Positions 1 through 7,330 of a DNA stretch of 21,187 bases are shown piece by piece (positions within the stretch are counted from its first letter, which is position 1; each line of letters starts with the position of its first letter). The stretch lies in contig JASLDF010000206.1 in the NCBI GenBank assembly GCA_030151635.1, forward strand, positions 1 to 21,187, in the 5' to 3' direction. Under the pieces are notes generated by a model. The model made no database searches and had not been told where the DNA came from. It was given only the letters and a program-made list of their open reading frames with translations. The translations under genes were made by a program, and so were the position numbers. The DNA is from Bacteroides sp. (GTDB taxonomy: Bacteria; Bacteroidota; Bacteroidia; Bacteroidales; Bacteroidaceae).

Positions 1-252
1 TGCAGGTATAATGTTTTTAGAGATAACTTCATCTTTGATAAAGCTGTAACCACCATTCATAGTAACGTAGCCATCAATTAAGTGCTCAATTGAACCTAAG
101 TTATTAATAATCATCTTCGGTCTTCCTGTTGAGATGAATACTTTATGACCATTTTCCTTCAATTGTTTAATTGCATTTATGGTAGATTGCGGTACTTCAT
201 GTGTTTTAAAACTTACTAGTGTTCCGTCGATATCAAAAAATATAGCTTTCAT
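1..252 (-). CDS. Cof-type HAD-superfamily phosphatase, N-terminal part (3' end outside window)
   Basis: The 84 visible residues open with the HAD motif I, FFDIDGTL, giving the nucleophile Asp7 and acid/base Asp9. Motif II follows as ISTGRP at about residues 40-45, and then MNGG at 65-68, typical of Cof/YbiV-type sugar-phosphate or nucleotide phosphatases (HAD class IIB). The family hydrolyses small phosphorylated metabolites in the cytoplasm; the substrate cannot be told from this part. The cap domain and motifs III and IV lie beyond the left edge, so the length is unknown. The start is well set: ATG at 252 has AGGAG about 6 bases upstream, one of the few clear Shine-Dalgarno sequences in the window, and a good promoter lies at 277-308. 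It sits downstream of the miaA terminator and is probably a separate unit. Confidence 0.88.
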   Translation of the reverse strand, partial: MKAIFFDIDGTLVSFKTHEVPQSTINAIKQLKENGHKVFISTGRPKMIINNLGSIEHLIDGYVTMNGGYSFIKDEVISKNIIPA

Positions 253-276
253 AATTTTCTCCTGATTGTTTAATTA

Positions 277-308
277 CAAATTTAAGAACTTAATTGACAT
301 TTTAGAAA
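277..308 (-). promoter_or_regulatory. Bacteroidota-type promoter for the HAD phosphatase gene
   Basis: Read on the minus strand, TAAATTTG at 284-277 matches the Bacteroidota -7 consensus TAnnTTTG exactly. TTTC at 308-305 lies 20 bases upstream and matches the -33 element TTTG at three of four positions. Transcription would begin about 270, leaving a short leader with AGGAG before the ATG at 252. This is a motif match only. Confidence 0.5.
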
Positions 309-337
309 GATTCTTAAATATACATTCTTGAAATAAA

Positions 338-373
338 AAACGCGAAAGGAGTTGAATTGTTCCTTTCGCGTTT
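338..373 (-). terminator. Rho-independent terminator after miaA
   Basis: A perfect 13-bp inverted repeat (338-350 and 361-373, core ACGCGAAAGGA) encloses a 10-base loop. On the minus strand it lies 12 bases past the miaA stop codon and is followed by a run of T residues interrupted by one A. This closes the pRiA4b-like/miaA unit and separates it from the HAD gene. Confidence 0.9.
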
Positions 374-385
374 GAATTTATTTTG

Positions 386-1288
386 TTAGATCAGTTGATT
401 CTCAATATGTAATAGTATTTTATCTTTCTCATCGGGGTGAAACCAAGTTATAGCTTGATTTCGTTTAAACCAAGTGAGTTGTTTTTTTGCATAGTTGCGA
501 CTGTTTTGTTTAATCTTCGTAATTGCAAAATCTAAACTCCATTCTCCGTCAAGGTAATTTATTACCTCTTTGTAGCCTACAGTATTTAATGAGTTGAGCT
601 TTTTAAACTCATAAACAGATTTAACTTCGTCAATTAATCCTTCTTCAACCATTTGCTCTACGCGCAAGTTTATTCGATTATATAACTCTTCTCGTTCTCT
701 ATTTAGTCCTACAGTGATAATATTAAAAGGCCTATCTTTGTCTTTTTGCGTTAAGAATGAACTATAGGGTTTACCAGTCATGTAGCAGATTTCTAAAGCA
801 TGAAGGACTCGCTTATAGTTTTTTAAATCTACCTGTTCATAGTAGGTTGGGTCCAAGAGTTTTAATTCTGCACATATTTGTTCAAGTCCAAGCTTTTCAT
901 ACCTATCTAGTGTCATCTGTCTAGAATCTTCGTCAACTGTTGGTATGTCATCTATCCCTTTACAAACAGCATCAACATACATCATTGAGCCTCCCGTTAA
1001 TAATTGGGTGTTGTTTTTTAGAAAGAGCTTATCAAGTAGGTTTATTACTTCTAATTCATATTGAGCAGCACTATAGTAGTCTTGAAGGCCCAATGTGCCT
1101 ACAAAGTGGTGGGGCACTGTTGCCATTTGTTCTGGCGTAGGCGCAGCTGTACCAATTTTTAGCTTATCGTATAGTTGTCTTGAATCTGCCGATAGAATAT
1201 CGGTCTTAAAGTGTTTTGCAATTGATAGGCTGAGTTCAGTCTTTCCAACACCTGTCGGACCCACTAAAACGATTAAGTTATTCTTCAT
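386..1288 (-). CDS. miaA: tRNA dimethylallyltransferase
   Basis: MiaA transfers the dimethylallyl group of DMAPP to N6 of A37 in tRNAs that read UNN codons, which steadies codon-anticodon pairing. The 300-residue protein has the usual length. The P-loop GPTGVGKT is at residues 10-17, and ADSRQLY at 34-40 matches the conserved DSxQxY motif in which the Asp acts in catalysis. The GGSMMYVDAV segment near residue 100 corresponds to the family's GGTGLY region, and a YAKKQLTWFKRN segment near the C-terminus is the family's (Y/F)A(K/R)RQxTWFR signature. The ATG at 1288 places the P-loop at the normal distance from the N-terminus. It follows the pRiA4b-like gene by 14 bases, so the two are very probably co-transcribed, and it ends at a strong terminator. 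Confidence 0.97.
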   Translation of the reverse strand: MKNNLIVLVGPTGVGKTELSLSIAKHFKTDILSADSRQLYDKLKIGTAAPTPEQMATVPHHFVGTLGLQDYYSAAQYELEVINLLDKLFLKNNTQLLTGGSMMYVDAVCKGIDDIPTVDEDSRQMTLDRYEKLGLEQICAELKLLDPTYYEQVDLKNYKRVLHALEICYMTGKPYSSFLTQKDKDRPFNIITVGLNREREELYNRINLRVEQMVEEGLIDEVKSVYEFKKLNSLNTVGYKEVINYLDGEWSLDFAITKIKQNSRNYAKKQLTWFKRNQAITWFHPDEKDKILLHIENQLI

Positions 1289-1302
1289 TACTGTTCCGTA
1301 TA

Positions 1303-1824
1303 TTATAATTCCTCTAGGTTTTCAAAACCTTCAATTTCTAGGCTATCGTAATCAGTGTCGCCATAGAAAGACTCATCTACATCAATTTTCTTTTGTTTAG
1401 TTACCACTACCTCTTCAGCAATAAATTGAATTGGAGCTTCACCTATTGAATTAGAACATTTAGGGTTTTTAATACTCTTACCAATAATGATTTCAGTTAA
1501 TTCCAAGTAAAAACTTCTTTGATCTTTCATGTCGTACATGTGGACAAGTCTTTGCTTTTCATCTTCAACAAATTCGCTAATAGGAGTGTTATCCATTAGC
1601 CAAACGTCAACTTCAGGGTTATCGTCTGAGTCGGAAAGTTTAACCTCTTCTCGTGGTTCCCAATCATCATCACAAATAATAAATGCAGCATCTTCTACGG
1701 GTGCATATTTTACTGATTTGAAAATGGCTTGATGAAGTTGGATGAAATTTGAATCTGGATCAATTTGAATCTCACGTTTGAAGTTGTCTACTTCATCAGA
1801 AATAAGGGTAAATTTGTATATCAT
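1303..1824 (-). CDS. pRiA4b ORF-3-like protein (IS1096 passenger-like fold), function unknown
   Basis: The 173-residue protein resembles the PRiA4_ORF3 family, named after a plasmid gene but common as a chromosomal protein. Visible family traits are an N-terminal strand-rich opening (IYKFTLI), a helix with FIQLHQAIFKSV at about 27-38, HMYDMKDQRSFYLEL at 95-109 matching the family's YD-x-x-D pattern, and PKC...GEAP at 121-131 matching its PxC-x-G pattern. The last 25 residues are strongly acidic (Asp/Glu-rich) and look disordered. No signal peptide or membrane segment is seen. No biochemical role is established for the family to my knowledge. Nothing around it suggests transposition: there are no inverted repeats or transposase, and it sits between lpxA and miaA, in the miaA unit. 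The family call is by motif reading and is fairly, not fully, certain. Confidence 0.8.
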   Translation of the reverse strand: MIYKFTLISDEVDNFKREIQIDPDSNFIQLHQAIFKSVKYAPVEDAAFIICDDDWEPREEVKLSDSDDNPEVDVWLMDNTPISEFVEDEKQRLVHMYDMKDQRSFYLELTEIIIGKSIKNPKCSNSIGEAPIQFIAEEVVVTKQKKIDVDESFYGDTDYDSLEIEGFENLEEL

Positions 1825-1859
1825 ATCCTTGTTATATAATTAGCTATTTTAGTTATCTG

Positions 1860-1867
1860 TAAAAATA
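1860..1867 (-). promoter_or_regulatory. Possible -7 element for the pRiA4b-like/miaA unit
   Basis: On the minus strand TATTTTTA (1867-1860) is one base from TAnnTTTG and sits between the lpxA terminator and the ATG at 1824. No good -33 element is seen at the right distance. A promoter is needed here because the terminator at 1909-1938 should stop lpxA transcripts, but this exact site is weakly supported. Confidence 0.3.
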
Positions 1868-1908
1868 CTAAAATTGATATTTATTACTATACTCTTTAAT
1901 ACAAAAAA

Positions 1909-1938
1909 AGTCTAGGCTTGTTTTCACAAACCTAGACT
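1909..1938 (-). terminator. Terminator after lpxA, closing the purM-lpxA unit
   Basis: A 12-bp inverted repeat with one mismatch (AGTCTAGGCTTG at 1909-1920 and CAAACCTAGACT at 1927-1938) surrounds a 6-base loop. It is flanked by A-runs and T-runs on both sides, so on the minus strand the hairpin is followed by seven T residues about 50 bases after lpxA. The flanking runs would also let it act on plus-strand transcripts. Confidence 0.9.
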
Positions 1939-1958
1939 TTTTTTTTAATATTGTAAGA

Positions 1959-2729
1959 TTATCCTCGAATAATGCCTCTTTTACTAGATCTAACGAAGTC
2001 TATAATGTATTGGATTTCATCGCTTAAAGGAATTTCTTTCTCAATACGAGCTAATGCTTCAGCACGATTTAAACCACTTTGGTAGATTAAACGGTATGCA
2101 TTGTGAATATTCTCGATTAATTCATTTGAGAAACCTCTTCTGCGTAGTCCAATGATATTGATACCTGCGTATGTGATTGGTTCACGTCCAGCAATAATAT
2201 ATGGAGGTATATCTTGGCTAAAACGACAACCACCTTGTACCATAACATATCCACCTACGTGGCAAAATTGGTGCATAAGTACCGAAGCACTGATAATTGC
2301 ATTATCATCGACAATAATTTCACCAGCCATTTTAGTAGCGTTACCGATGATACAACCATTACCAACAATGGCGTCGTGTGCTACGTGGACACCTTCCATT
2401 AGAAGGTTGTTGCTGCCAACAACAGTTTTGTTTTTTGCAGCAGTTCCTCTATTAATGGTTACATTCTCGCGAATCGTGTTGTTATCGCCAATTTCAGAAG
2501 TTGTTTTTTCACCAATAAATTTCAAATCTTGAGGTATAGCACTTATAACAGCACCAGGGAAAATAGTATTTCCATTTCCCATTCGAGTGCCTTCTAAAAT
2601 ACTAACGTTCGACATGATGACATTATTGTCGCCAATTATAACATCTTTATCGATAAATACAAAGGGAGCAATTTCGGTATTCTGTCCTATTTTTGCTTCA
2701 GGATGTACGTATGCTAAGGGACTAATCAT
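1959..2729 (-). CDS. lpxA: Acyl-ACP--UDP-N-acetylglucosamine O-acyltransferase
   Basis: LpxA moves a 3-hydroxyacyl chain from ACP to the 3-OH of UDP-GlcNAc, the first and reversible step of lipid A synthesis in the cytoplasm. The 256 residues are the usual family length. Most of the protein is hexapeptide repeats of a left-handed beta-helix, and GVHVAHD at 113-119 holds the catalytic His (His118, equivalent to E. coli His125). SAIPQDLKF at 63-71 is the family's conserved loop. The helical C-terminal part, with the RRRGF and AYR.LIY segments, is also typical and separates it from LpxD. It lies 6 bases downstream of lpxC/fabZ as the last gene of a seven-gene unit and is followed by a terminator. 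Confidence 0.98.
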   Translation of the reverse strand: MISPLAYVHPEAKIGQNTEIAPFVFIDKDVIIGDNNVIMSNVSILEGTRMGNGNTIFPGAVISAIPQDLKFIGEKTTSEIGDNNTIRENVTINRGTAAKNKTVVGSNNLLMEGVHVAHDAIVGNGCIIGNATKMAGEIIVDDNAIISASVLMHQFCHVGGYVMVQGGCRFSQDIPPYIIAGREPITYAGINIIGLRRRGFSNELIENIHNAYRLIYQSGLNRAEALARIEKEIPLSDEIQYIIDFVRSSKRGIIRG

Positions 2730-2735
2730 ATTTAA

Positions 2736-4121
2736 TTATTTGTTCTTAATAATTTGAGCCATAAACTCAGCTTCACACACTATTTTCTCTCCAACAAAAG
2801 CATATCCTTTCATTGTTGATATACCGCGTCTAATTGGGGCCATAAGTTCAACCTTGAAAATCAAAGTATCACCAGGAACCACTTTTTGTCTGAATTTGAC
2901 TTTGTCAATTTTTAAAAAGTAGGTCGAATATTTTTCTGGAGCATCAAGTGAGTTGAGAATTAATAAACCACCTACTTGTGCCATAGATTCTACTTGTAAA
3001 ACACCTGGCATAATTGGTTCTTCTGGGAAGTGTCCTTGGAAGAATGGTTCATTAGCAGTGATGTTTTTAACGCCAACAATGTAGTTAGCTCCCATTTCGG
3101 TTACTTTATCTACCAATTGGAATGGGTAACGGTGAGGTAGTAAATCTCTCACTCTGTTAACGTCCATTATAGGTTCTTTATCTGGATCGTAAGATGGAGC
3201 TTGAATTTCGTTTAAGCGAATTTGCTTACGCATAAGACGTGCAAACTTATTGTTTACGGTGTGTCCTGGTCGTGTTGCTATAATTCTACCTTTAATAGGT
3301 TTACCGATTAAAGCCAAGTCGCCAATAACATCTAACAGTTTGTGTCTAGCACATTCGTTAGGCCATACTAGTGGTTTATGATTGACGTAACCTAGTTTAT
3401 CAGCATTCATATAAGGAACTTTCATAACGTCGGCAAGTTTGTCGAAATCACCTTGGCTCATAAGCTTCTCGTAGATAACAATAGCGTTATCTAAGTCACC
3501 ACCTTTAATTAAACCAGCTTTAAGTAGTGGCTCGATTTCACGGACAAATACGAAAGTTCTAGCTGCAGATACTTCTTCAGCAAAGTCAGACATGCTTTCT
3601 AGTGTAGCATATTGATTTGGAAGAACTTCAGAGTTATAGGATATCAATACGTTAAGACTGAATTCATCATCTGGAAGTACAATGATTGAAGAACCTGTTT
3701 CTTCGTCTTTGAACTCTATCTTAGATTTAATGACATAATAGTCTTTGACAGCCGATTGCTCTACTGTACCAACTCTGTCAATTCCTTCAACATAGTATTT
3801 AGAACTACCGTCTAGAATTGGAAATTCAGGTCCATTGACTTGAATTAAACAGTTGTCTATTCCAAGTGCATATAGTGCAGCCATACCATGTTCAATGGTA
3901 CTAACTTTAACATTGTCTTTCTCAAGGACAGTACCTCTTGTGGTTTCTGCTACAAGGTCGGCAACCGCATCAATAATTGGTTGATCCTTCAAATCAACTC
4001 GTTGAATTTTATATCCGTGGTTGTCGGGAGCAGGGTTAAAGGTTACTGTAAGTTCCAACCCAGTGTGAAGACCTTTTCCACTAAGAGAAAAGCTTTCTTT
4101 TAATGTCTTTTGTTTAAGCAT
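2736..4121 (-). CDS. lpxC/fabZ: Fused UDP-3-O-acyl-GlcNAc deacetylase / 3-hydroxyacyl-ACP dehydratase
   Basis: This 461-residue protein joins two enzymes, a fusion characteristic of Bacteroidota. Residues about 1-305 are LpxC, the zinc deacetylase of the committed step of lipid A synthesis. Its zinc ligands can be read as His78 (in IEHGM), His260 and Asp264 (in ARHKLLD), with the catalytic His287 in RPGHTVN. Residues about 315-461 are FabZ, the hot-dog dehydratase of fatty acid synthesis, with LLPHRYPF at 327-334 and the active-site pair His364 (GHFPEEPIMPGV) and Glu378. Both active sites appear intact, so both reactions should be carried out. Together the halves link two enzymes that draw on the shared hydroxyacyl-ACP pool. 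It starts 7 bases after lpxD. No ATG or gene break is seen between the domains. Confidence 0.98.
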   Translation of the reverse strand: MLKQKTLKESFSLSGKGLHTGLELTVTFNPAPDNHGYKIQRVDLKDQPIIDAVADLVAETTRGTVLEKDNVKVSTIEHGMAALYALGIDNCLIQVNGPEFPILDGSSKYYVEGIDRVGTVEQSAVKDYYVIKSKIEFKDEETGSSIIVLPDDEFSLNVLISYNSEVLPNQYATLESMSDFAEEVSAARTFVFVREIEPLLKAGLIKGGDLDNAIVIYEKLMSQGDFDKLADVMKVPYMNADKLGYVNHKPLVWPNECARHKLLDVIGDLALIGKPIKGRIIATRPGHTVNNKFARLMRKQIRLNEIQAPSYDPDKEPIMDVNRVRDLLPHRYPFQLVDKVTEMGANYIVGVKNITANEPFFQGHFPEEPIMPGVLQVESMAQVGGLLILNSLDAPEKYSTYFLKIDKVKFRQKVVPGDTLIFKVELMAPIRRGISTMKGYAFVGEKIVCEAEFMAQIIKNK

Positions 4122-4128
4122 TGGTCTT

Positions 4129-5166
4129 TTATTTTAGTTTTCCTTTAAGTTCATTTAATTCTTTACGAAGGTTATTCAGTTCATAATACATATCTGGAAG
4201 TCTACGAGTAATCGCAGCTGATCTATAAAACTGTTTAACGTCCATTGTAGGGCTACCCATAACTTGATCGCCTGATTTTAAGTTACCTGGCACACCTGAT
4301 TGAGCACCTATGTTAACCTTATCGCCAATTTTAGCATGGCCAGCAATACCTACTTGACCACCAATCATGCACCACTGACCAATTTTAGTAGAGCCTGCAA
4401 TACCTGCTTGTGCGGCCATAACTGTGTGTGATCCTACTTCATCATTGTGTGCGATTTGAATTAGATTATCTAATTTGGCACCTGCATGAATGATAGTAGC
4501 ACCCATTGTTGCACGGTCAACACAAGTGTTCGCACCAATTTCAACTTTATCTTCAACAATTACAATACCAATTTGTGGAATCTTTTCATATCCAGCTGCG
4601 GTTGGAGCGAATCCAAATCCATCAGCACCAATAACAACGCCAGAGTGAAGAATACATTCATTACCAATTCTACATCCTTGATAGATGTTTACATTTGAGT
4701 AAATGATTGAATCGTCACCAACTTTAGCACCGTCGCCGATATAAGTGTGTGGGTAGATTGACACATTGTTTCCAATGGTCGCGTTTTCATCTATTACAAC
4801 GTAAGGGCCTATATAAACGTTATCTCCAACCTTTGCAGTATCTGCAATCGAAGCCAATGGACTTATTCCAGTCTTTTTTGGTTTGCTTGCTTCGTAAAGT
4901 GTTAAGAGTTTAGCCAAACTATCATATGCATTATCTACTTTAATAAGCGTAGTTTGAATCGGGTTTTCCGGTTCAAAATCTTTATTAACTAAAACAATAC
5001 TTGATTGAGTGTTATATATATAGTGGTTGTATTTAGGATTTGAAAGGAAAGATATTGCACCAGGAACACCTTCCTCAATTTTGGCAAATGTATGAACAGT
5101 TGCGTTTTCGTCACCTACAATTTGTCCTTGTATAAATGACGCAATTTGCTTTGCTGTAAATTCCAT
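4129..5166 (-). CDS. lpxD: UDP-3-O-(3-hydroxyacyl)glucosamine N-acyltransferase
   Basis: LpxD adds the second hydroxyacyl chain, from ACP, to the 2-amino group of UDP-3-O-acyl-glucosamine, straight after LpxC. The 345 residues fit the family. The N-terminal uridine-binding domain (about 1-100) contains AISFLSNPKYNHY at 38-50, and then come hexapeptide repeats from about 100 to 320. IQIAHND at 236-242 holds the catalytic His240, matching E. coli His239. HSGVVIGADGFGFAP at 174-188 is the family hallmark. A C-terminal helix closes the protein. It is 108 bases downstream of the HD gene, the only sizeable gap in this unit; a hairpin-forming sequence sits in that leader, so lpxD may have regulation separate from purM-prfA-pyrF. 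Confidence 0.98.
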   Translation of the reverse strand: MEFTAKQIASFIQGQIVGDENATVHTFAKIEEGVPGAISFLSNPKYNHYIYNTQSSIVLVNKDFEPENPIQTTLIKVDNAYDSLAKLLTLYEASKPKKTGISPLASIADTAKVGDNVYIGPYVVIDENATIGNNVSIYPHTYIGDGAKVGDDSIIYSNVNIYQGCRIGNECILHSGVVIGADGFGFAPTAAGYEKIPQIGIVIVEDKVEIGANTCVDRATMGATIIHAGAKLDNLIQIAHNDEVGSHTVMAAQAGIAGSTKIGQWCMIGGQVGIAGHAKIGDKVNIGAQSGVPGNLKSGDQVMGSPTMDVKQFYRSAAITRRLPDMYYELNNLRKELNELKGKLK

Positions 5167-5182
5167 ATTTTCTATTTATCGT

Positions 5183-5210
5183 TTATAATAGGGGTCACCC
5201 TACTTTATAA
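5183..5210 (-). promoter_or_regulatory. Hairpin/dyad in the lpxD leader
   Basis: On the minus strand TTATAA-AG-TAGGG, a TGAC loop, then CCCTA-TTATAA can fold into an 11-bp stem with a 2-base bulge, ending 16 bases before the lpxD ATG. The centre GGGTCACCC is also a perfect 9-bp dyad. No T-run follows, so it does not look like a terminator. A protein site, an RNA-processing signal or a leader structure are all possible. Confidence 0.4.
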
Positions 5211-5274
5211 TATATTGCGCAAATAACGGACATTTTTTTGTTATATCCTTGTAATTTTTAGTATATTATAATAT

Positions 5275-6498
5275 TCACCCTATTCGCAGATAGCTAAAAT
5301 AATACTTTTTACATTTTTGCGTCAAGGGGGTAATGCTCAATATATCTGATGTTTCGGATATGTTTGAGACGTTCCCATTGGGCAATAATAAATCAATACT
5401 ATCGTTATAAGGATTATAGGTTTTATTTTCTATTGTTCCAGAAGAAACAAAGTATTCGACCTCTTTTTCTGTTAATTTATATTTTTCTTGAATTTCTTTC
5501 TTTACTACTGATGTCTTTTCTAAATCAAACTTGTCTTCCGAAATTTCTATTTTGAAGAGTTTTCTGTTGATAAGTCCGTAGCTTAAGGTTGAGAGAATAA
5601 AATCTGAATGAGTACTCCAAGTTTTTAAGGCACTCCATATATCGCTGTCATCGAGAAGCACAAAGTTATCTAAAACCTCAGGGTCAGATAGAAATATTTC
5701 TTTACCTAATTCATTCTTGATAAAAAAATGAAGTGCAGGTGGACAATTCAGTTCAACTCCCAGATTTGTAAGCTCTTTAGCTCTTAATAATGCACTAATA
5801 AGCATTCTTTCGGATGCAAGAGATGTTTTGTGTAGGTACACTTGCCAGTACATCAGTCTTCTGGCAATAAGGAAGTTCTCGATTGAATAAATGCCCTTTT
5901 CATTAACAACAAGTTTGTCGTCCTTGATGTCTAACATTTTAATAATTCTCTCGGAACCTATATTCCCTTCTTTTACTCCTGTAAAGAAACTATCTCGTCT
6001 TAGATAGTCCAGACGGTCCATATCCACTTGTCCACTTACTAGTTGGTATAAAAATTTCTTCGGATATTTATTTTTGAAGATATGAATCGCATCAGTTAAC
6101 TCGCCTTTCATTTCTATGTTCATTCTTTCCATCAGCATTAATGAAATTAATTCATGGCTTACGTTTGGAATGAGTGTCTTTTCTAAGACGTGAGAGAAAG
6201 GTCCGTGTCCAATATCATGAAGTAGGATGGCTGCCAATACAGCTTCTTCTTCACTATTTGTTAGGTTGTGCCCTTTTCTACGTAATTGCTCGGTTGTCTT
6301 GTTCATTAAGTAAAATGCACCTAGTGAATGTTGAAAACGAGTATGTTGAGCACCAGGGAAGGCTGTTGAAGTTAGTCCTAACTGCTTAATTCGACTTAAT
6401 CGTTGCATATATGGATGACTGACAATATTGTACAGCACACCCATTGGTATTTCGATAAATCCATAAACGGGGTCATTAATCAATTTTCTTCCCTGCAT
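5275..6498 (-). CDS. HD-domain phosphohydrolase (dGTPase-like)
   Basis: The 407-residue protein has the ordered HD metal site: a His in QHTRFQHSLG (51-60), the HD pair His94-Asp95 in LLHDIGHGPFSH (92-103), and a later Asp within SGQVDMDRLDYLRRD (155-169). This arrangement, including the VDMDRLDYL segment, is that of the dNTP triphosphohydrolase-like (SAMHD1/YdhJ-like) HD proteins. Such enzymes hydrolyse deoxynucleoside triphosphates or other phosphoesters; the actual substrate here is unknown. The C-terminal 200 residues are helical without a recognised extra domain. No membrane segment is seen. It follows pyrF by 5 bases and precedes lpxD, a gene order I recall as common in Bacteroidales. 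A nucleotide-pool role would suit the purM and pyrF neighbours but is inference. Confidence 0.88.
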   Translation of the reverse strand: MQGRKLINDPVYGFIEIPMGVLYNIVSHPYMQRLSRIKQLGLTSTAFPGAQHTRFQHSLGAFYLMNKTTEQLRRKGHNLTNSEEEAVLAAILLHDIGHGPFSHVLEKTLIPNVSHELISLMLMERMNIEMKGELTDAIHIFKNKYPKKFLYQLVSGQVDMDRLDYLRRDSFFTGVKEGNIGSERIIKMLDIKDDKLVVNEKGIYSIENFLIARRLMYWQVYLHKTSLASERMLISALLRAKELTNLGVELNCPPALHFFIKNELGKEIFLSDPEVLDNFVLLDDSDIWSALKTWSTHSDFILSTLSYGLINRKLFKIEISEDKFDLEKTSVVKKEIQEKYKLTEKEVEYFVSSGTIENKTYNPYNDSIDLLLPNGNVSNISETSDILSITPLTQKCKKYYFSYLRIG

Positions 6499-6503
6499 AA
6501 TTT

Positions 6504-7328
6504 TTAAATTAAGTGTGATAGTTCTTCTGCCATTTGCTCTTGTAACCTTAGGGCTTCTTGGCGAGCAAAATGAGCAAAGTTTATTGAATTATCTGCATAA
6601 ATAATTCCTCTAGAGGAATTAACCAATAAGCCACACTCCTTGTTCATTCCATATTTACATACCTCTTGTAGGGAACCACCTTGGGCTCCAACACCAGGAA
6701 CTAGCAAGAAATGATTTGGAGCATGTTTTCTTATAGTGGTAAAAGCTTCACCGCGAGTAGCCCCAACAACATACATCATGTTGTCTGTATTACCCCACTC
6801 TTGCGATTTAGTTAAAACGTTTTCAAAAAGCTTGTTACCCTCTTTGTCTTCCATTAGTTGGAAATCGAAAGAACCTTTGTTACTAGTTAATGCCAATAGA
6901 ATAACCCATTTGTTTTTGAAATTTAAAAAAGGTGTTACACTATCTTCGCCCATATAAGGAGCAACTGTAACAGCATCTACATCCATCTCTTCAAGAAATG
7001 TCTTTGCGTACATTGTAGATGTATTTCCTATATCCCCACGCTTTGCATCAGCAATAATAAACTGCTCTGGGTAATGCGATTTTATGTATTGTACAGTTTT
7101 AGCTAAAGCCACCCAACCTTTAATTCCCATTGATTCATAGAATGCAGTATTGGGTTTGTAGGCTACACATAAATCAGCAGTTGCATCAATAATGTCTTTA
7201 TTGAAAGCAAACACAGGGTCCTCCTCATTTAATAAGTGAGGAGGAATCTTTTTTAGGTCGGTATCTAGACCAACACAAAGAAAAGATTTTTTGCTTTTTA
7301 TTTGATTAAATAGTTCTTCTTTTGTCAT
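6504..7328 (-). CDS. pyrF: Orotidine 5'-phosphate decarboxylase (long subfamily)
   Basis: PyrF converts OMP to UMP, the last step of de novo pyrimidine synthesis. The catalytic Asp-x-Lys-x-x-Asp cluster is read as DAKRGDIGNT at 94-103 (Asp94, Lys96, Asp99), and FLCVGLDTDLKKIP at 16-29 forms the first substrate-binding strand. At 274 residues it belongs to the longer subfamily found in Bacteroidota and Actinobacteria rather than the roughly 230-residue E. coli type. The phosphate-binding VPGVGAQGG segment lies near residue 210. It starts 2 bases after the prfA stop codon, so translation is probably coupled. Confidence 0.97.
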   Translation of the reverse strand: MTKEELFNQIKSKKSFLCVGLDTDLKKIPPHLLNEEDPVFAFNKDIIDATADLCVAYKPNTAFYESMGIKGWVALAKTVQYIKSHYPEQFIIADAKRGDIGNTSTMYAKTFLEEMDVDAVTVAPYMGEDSVTPFLNFKNKWVILLALTSNKGSFDFQLMEDKEGNKLFENVLTKSQEWGNTDNMMYVVGATRGEAFTTIRKHAPNHFLLVPGVGAQGGSLQEVCKYGMNKECGLLVNSSRGIIYADNSINFAHFARQEALRLQEQMAEELSHLI

Positions 7329-7330
7329 AA

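Noticed and set aside
1303..1824. Possible insertion-element passenger gene, from the family name
   Set aside because: No transposase, terminal inverted repeats or target duplication is seen around it, and it is tightly joined to miaA.
2152..2532. Plus-strand open frame of 126 codons
   Set aside because: It is wholly antisense to lpxA, whose protein is clearly conserved; the translation shows no recognisable domain.
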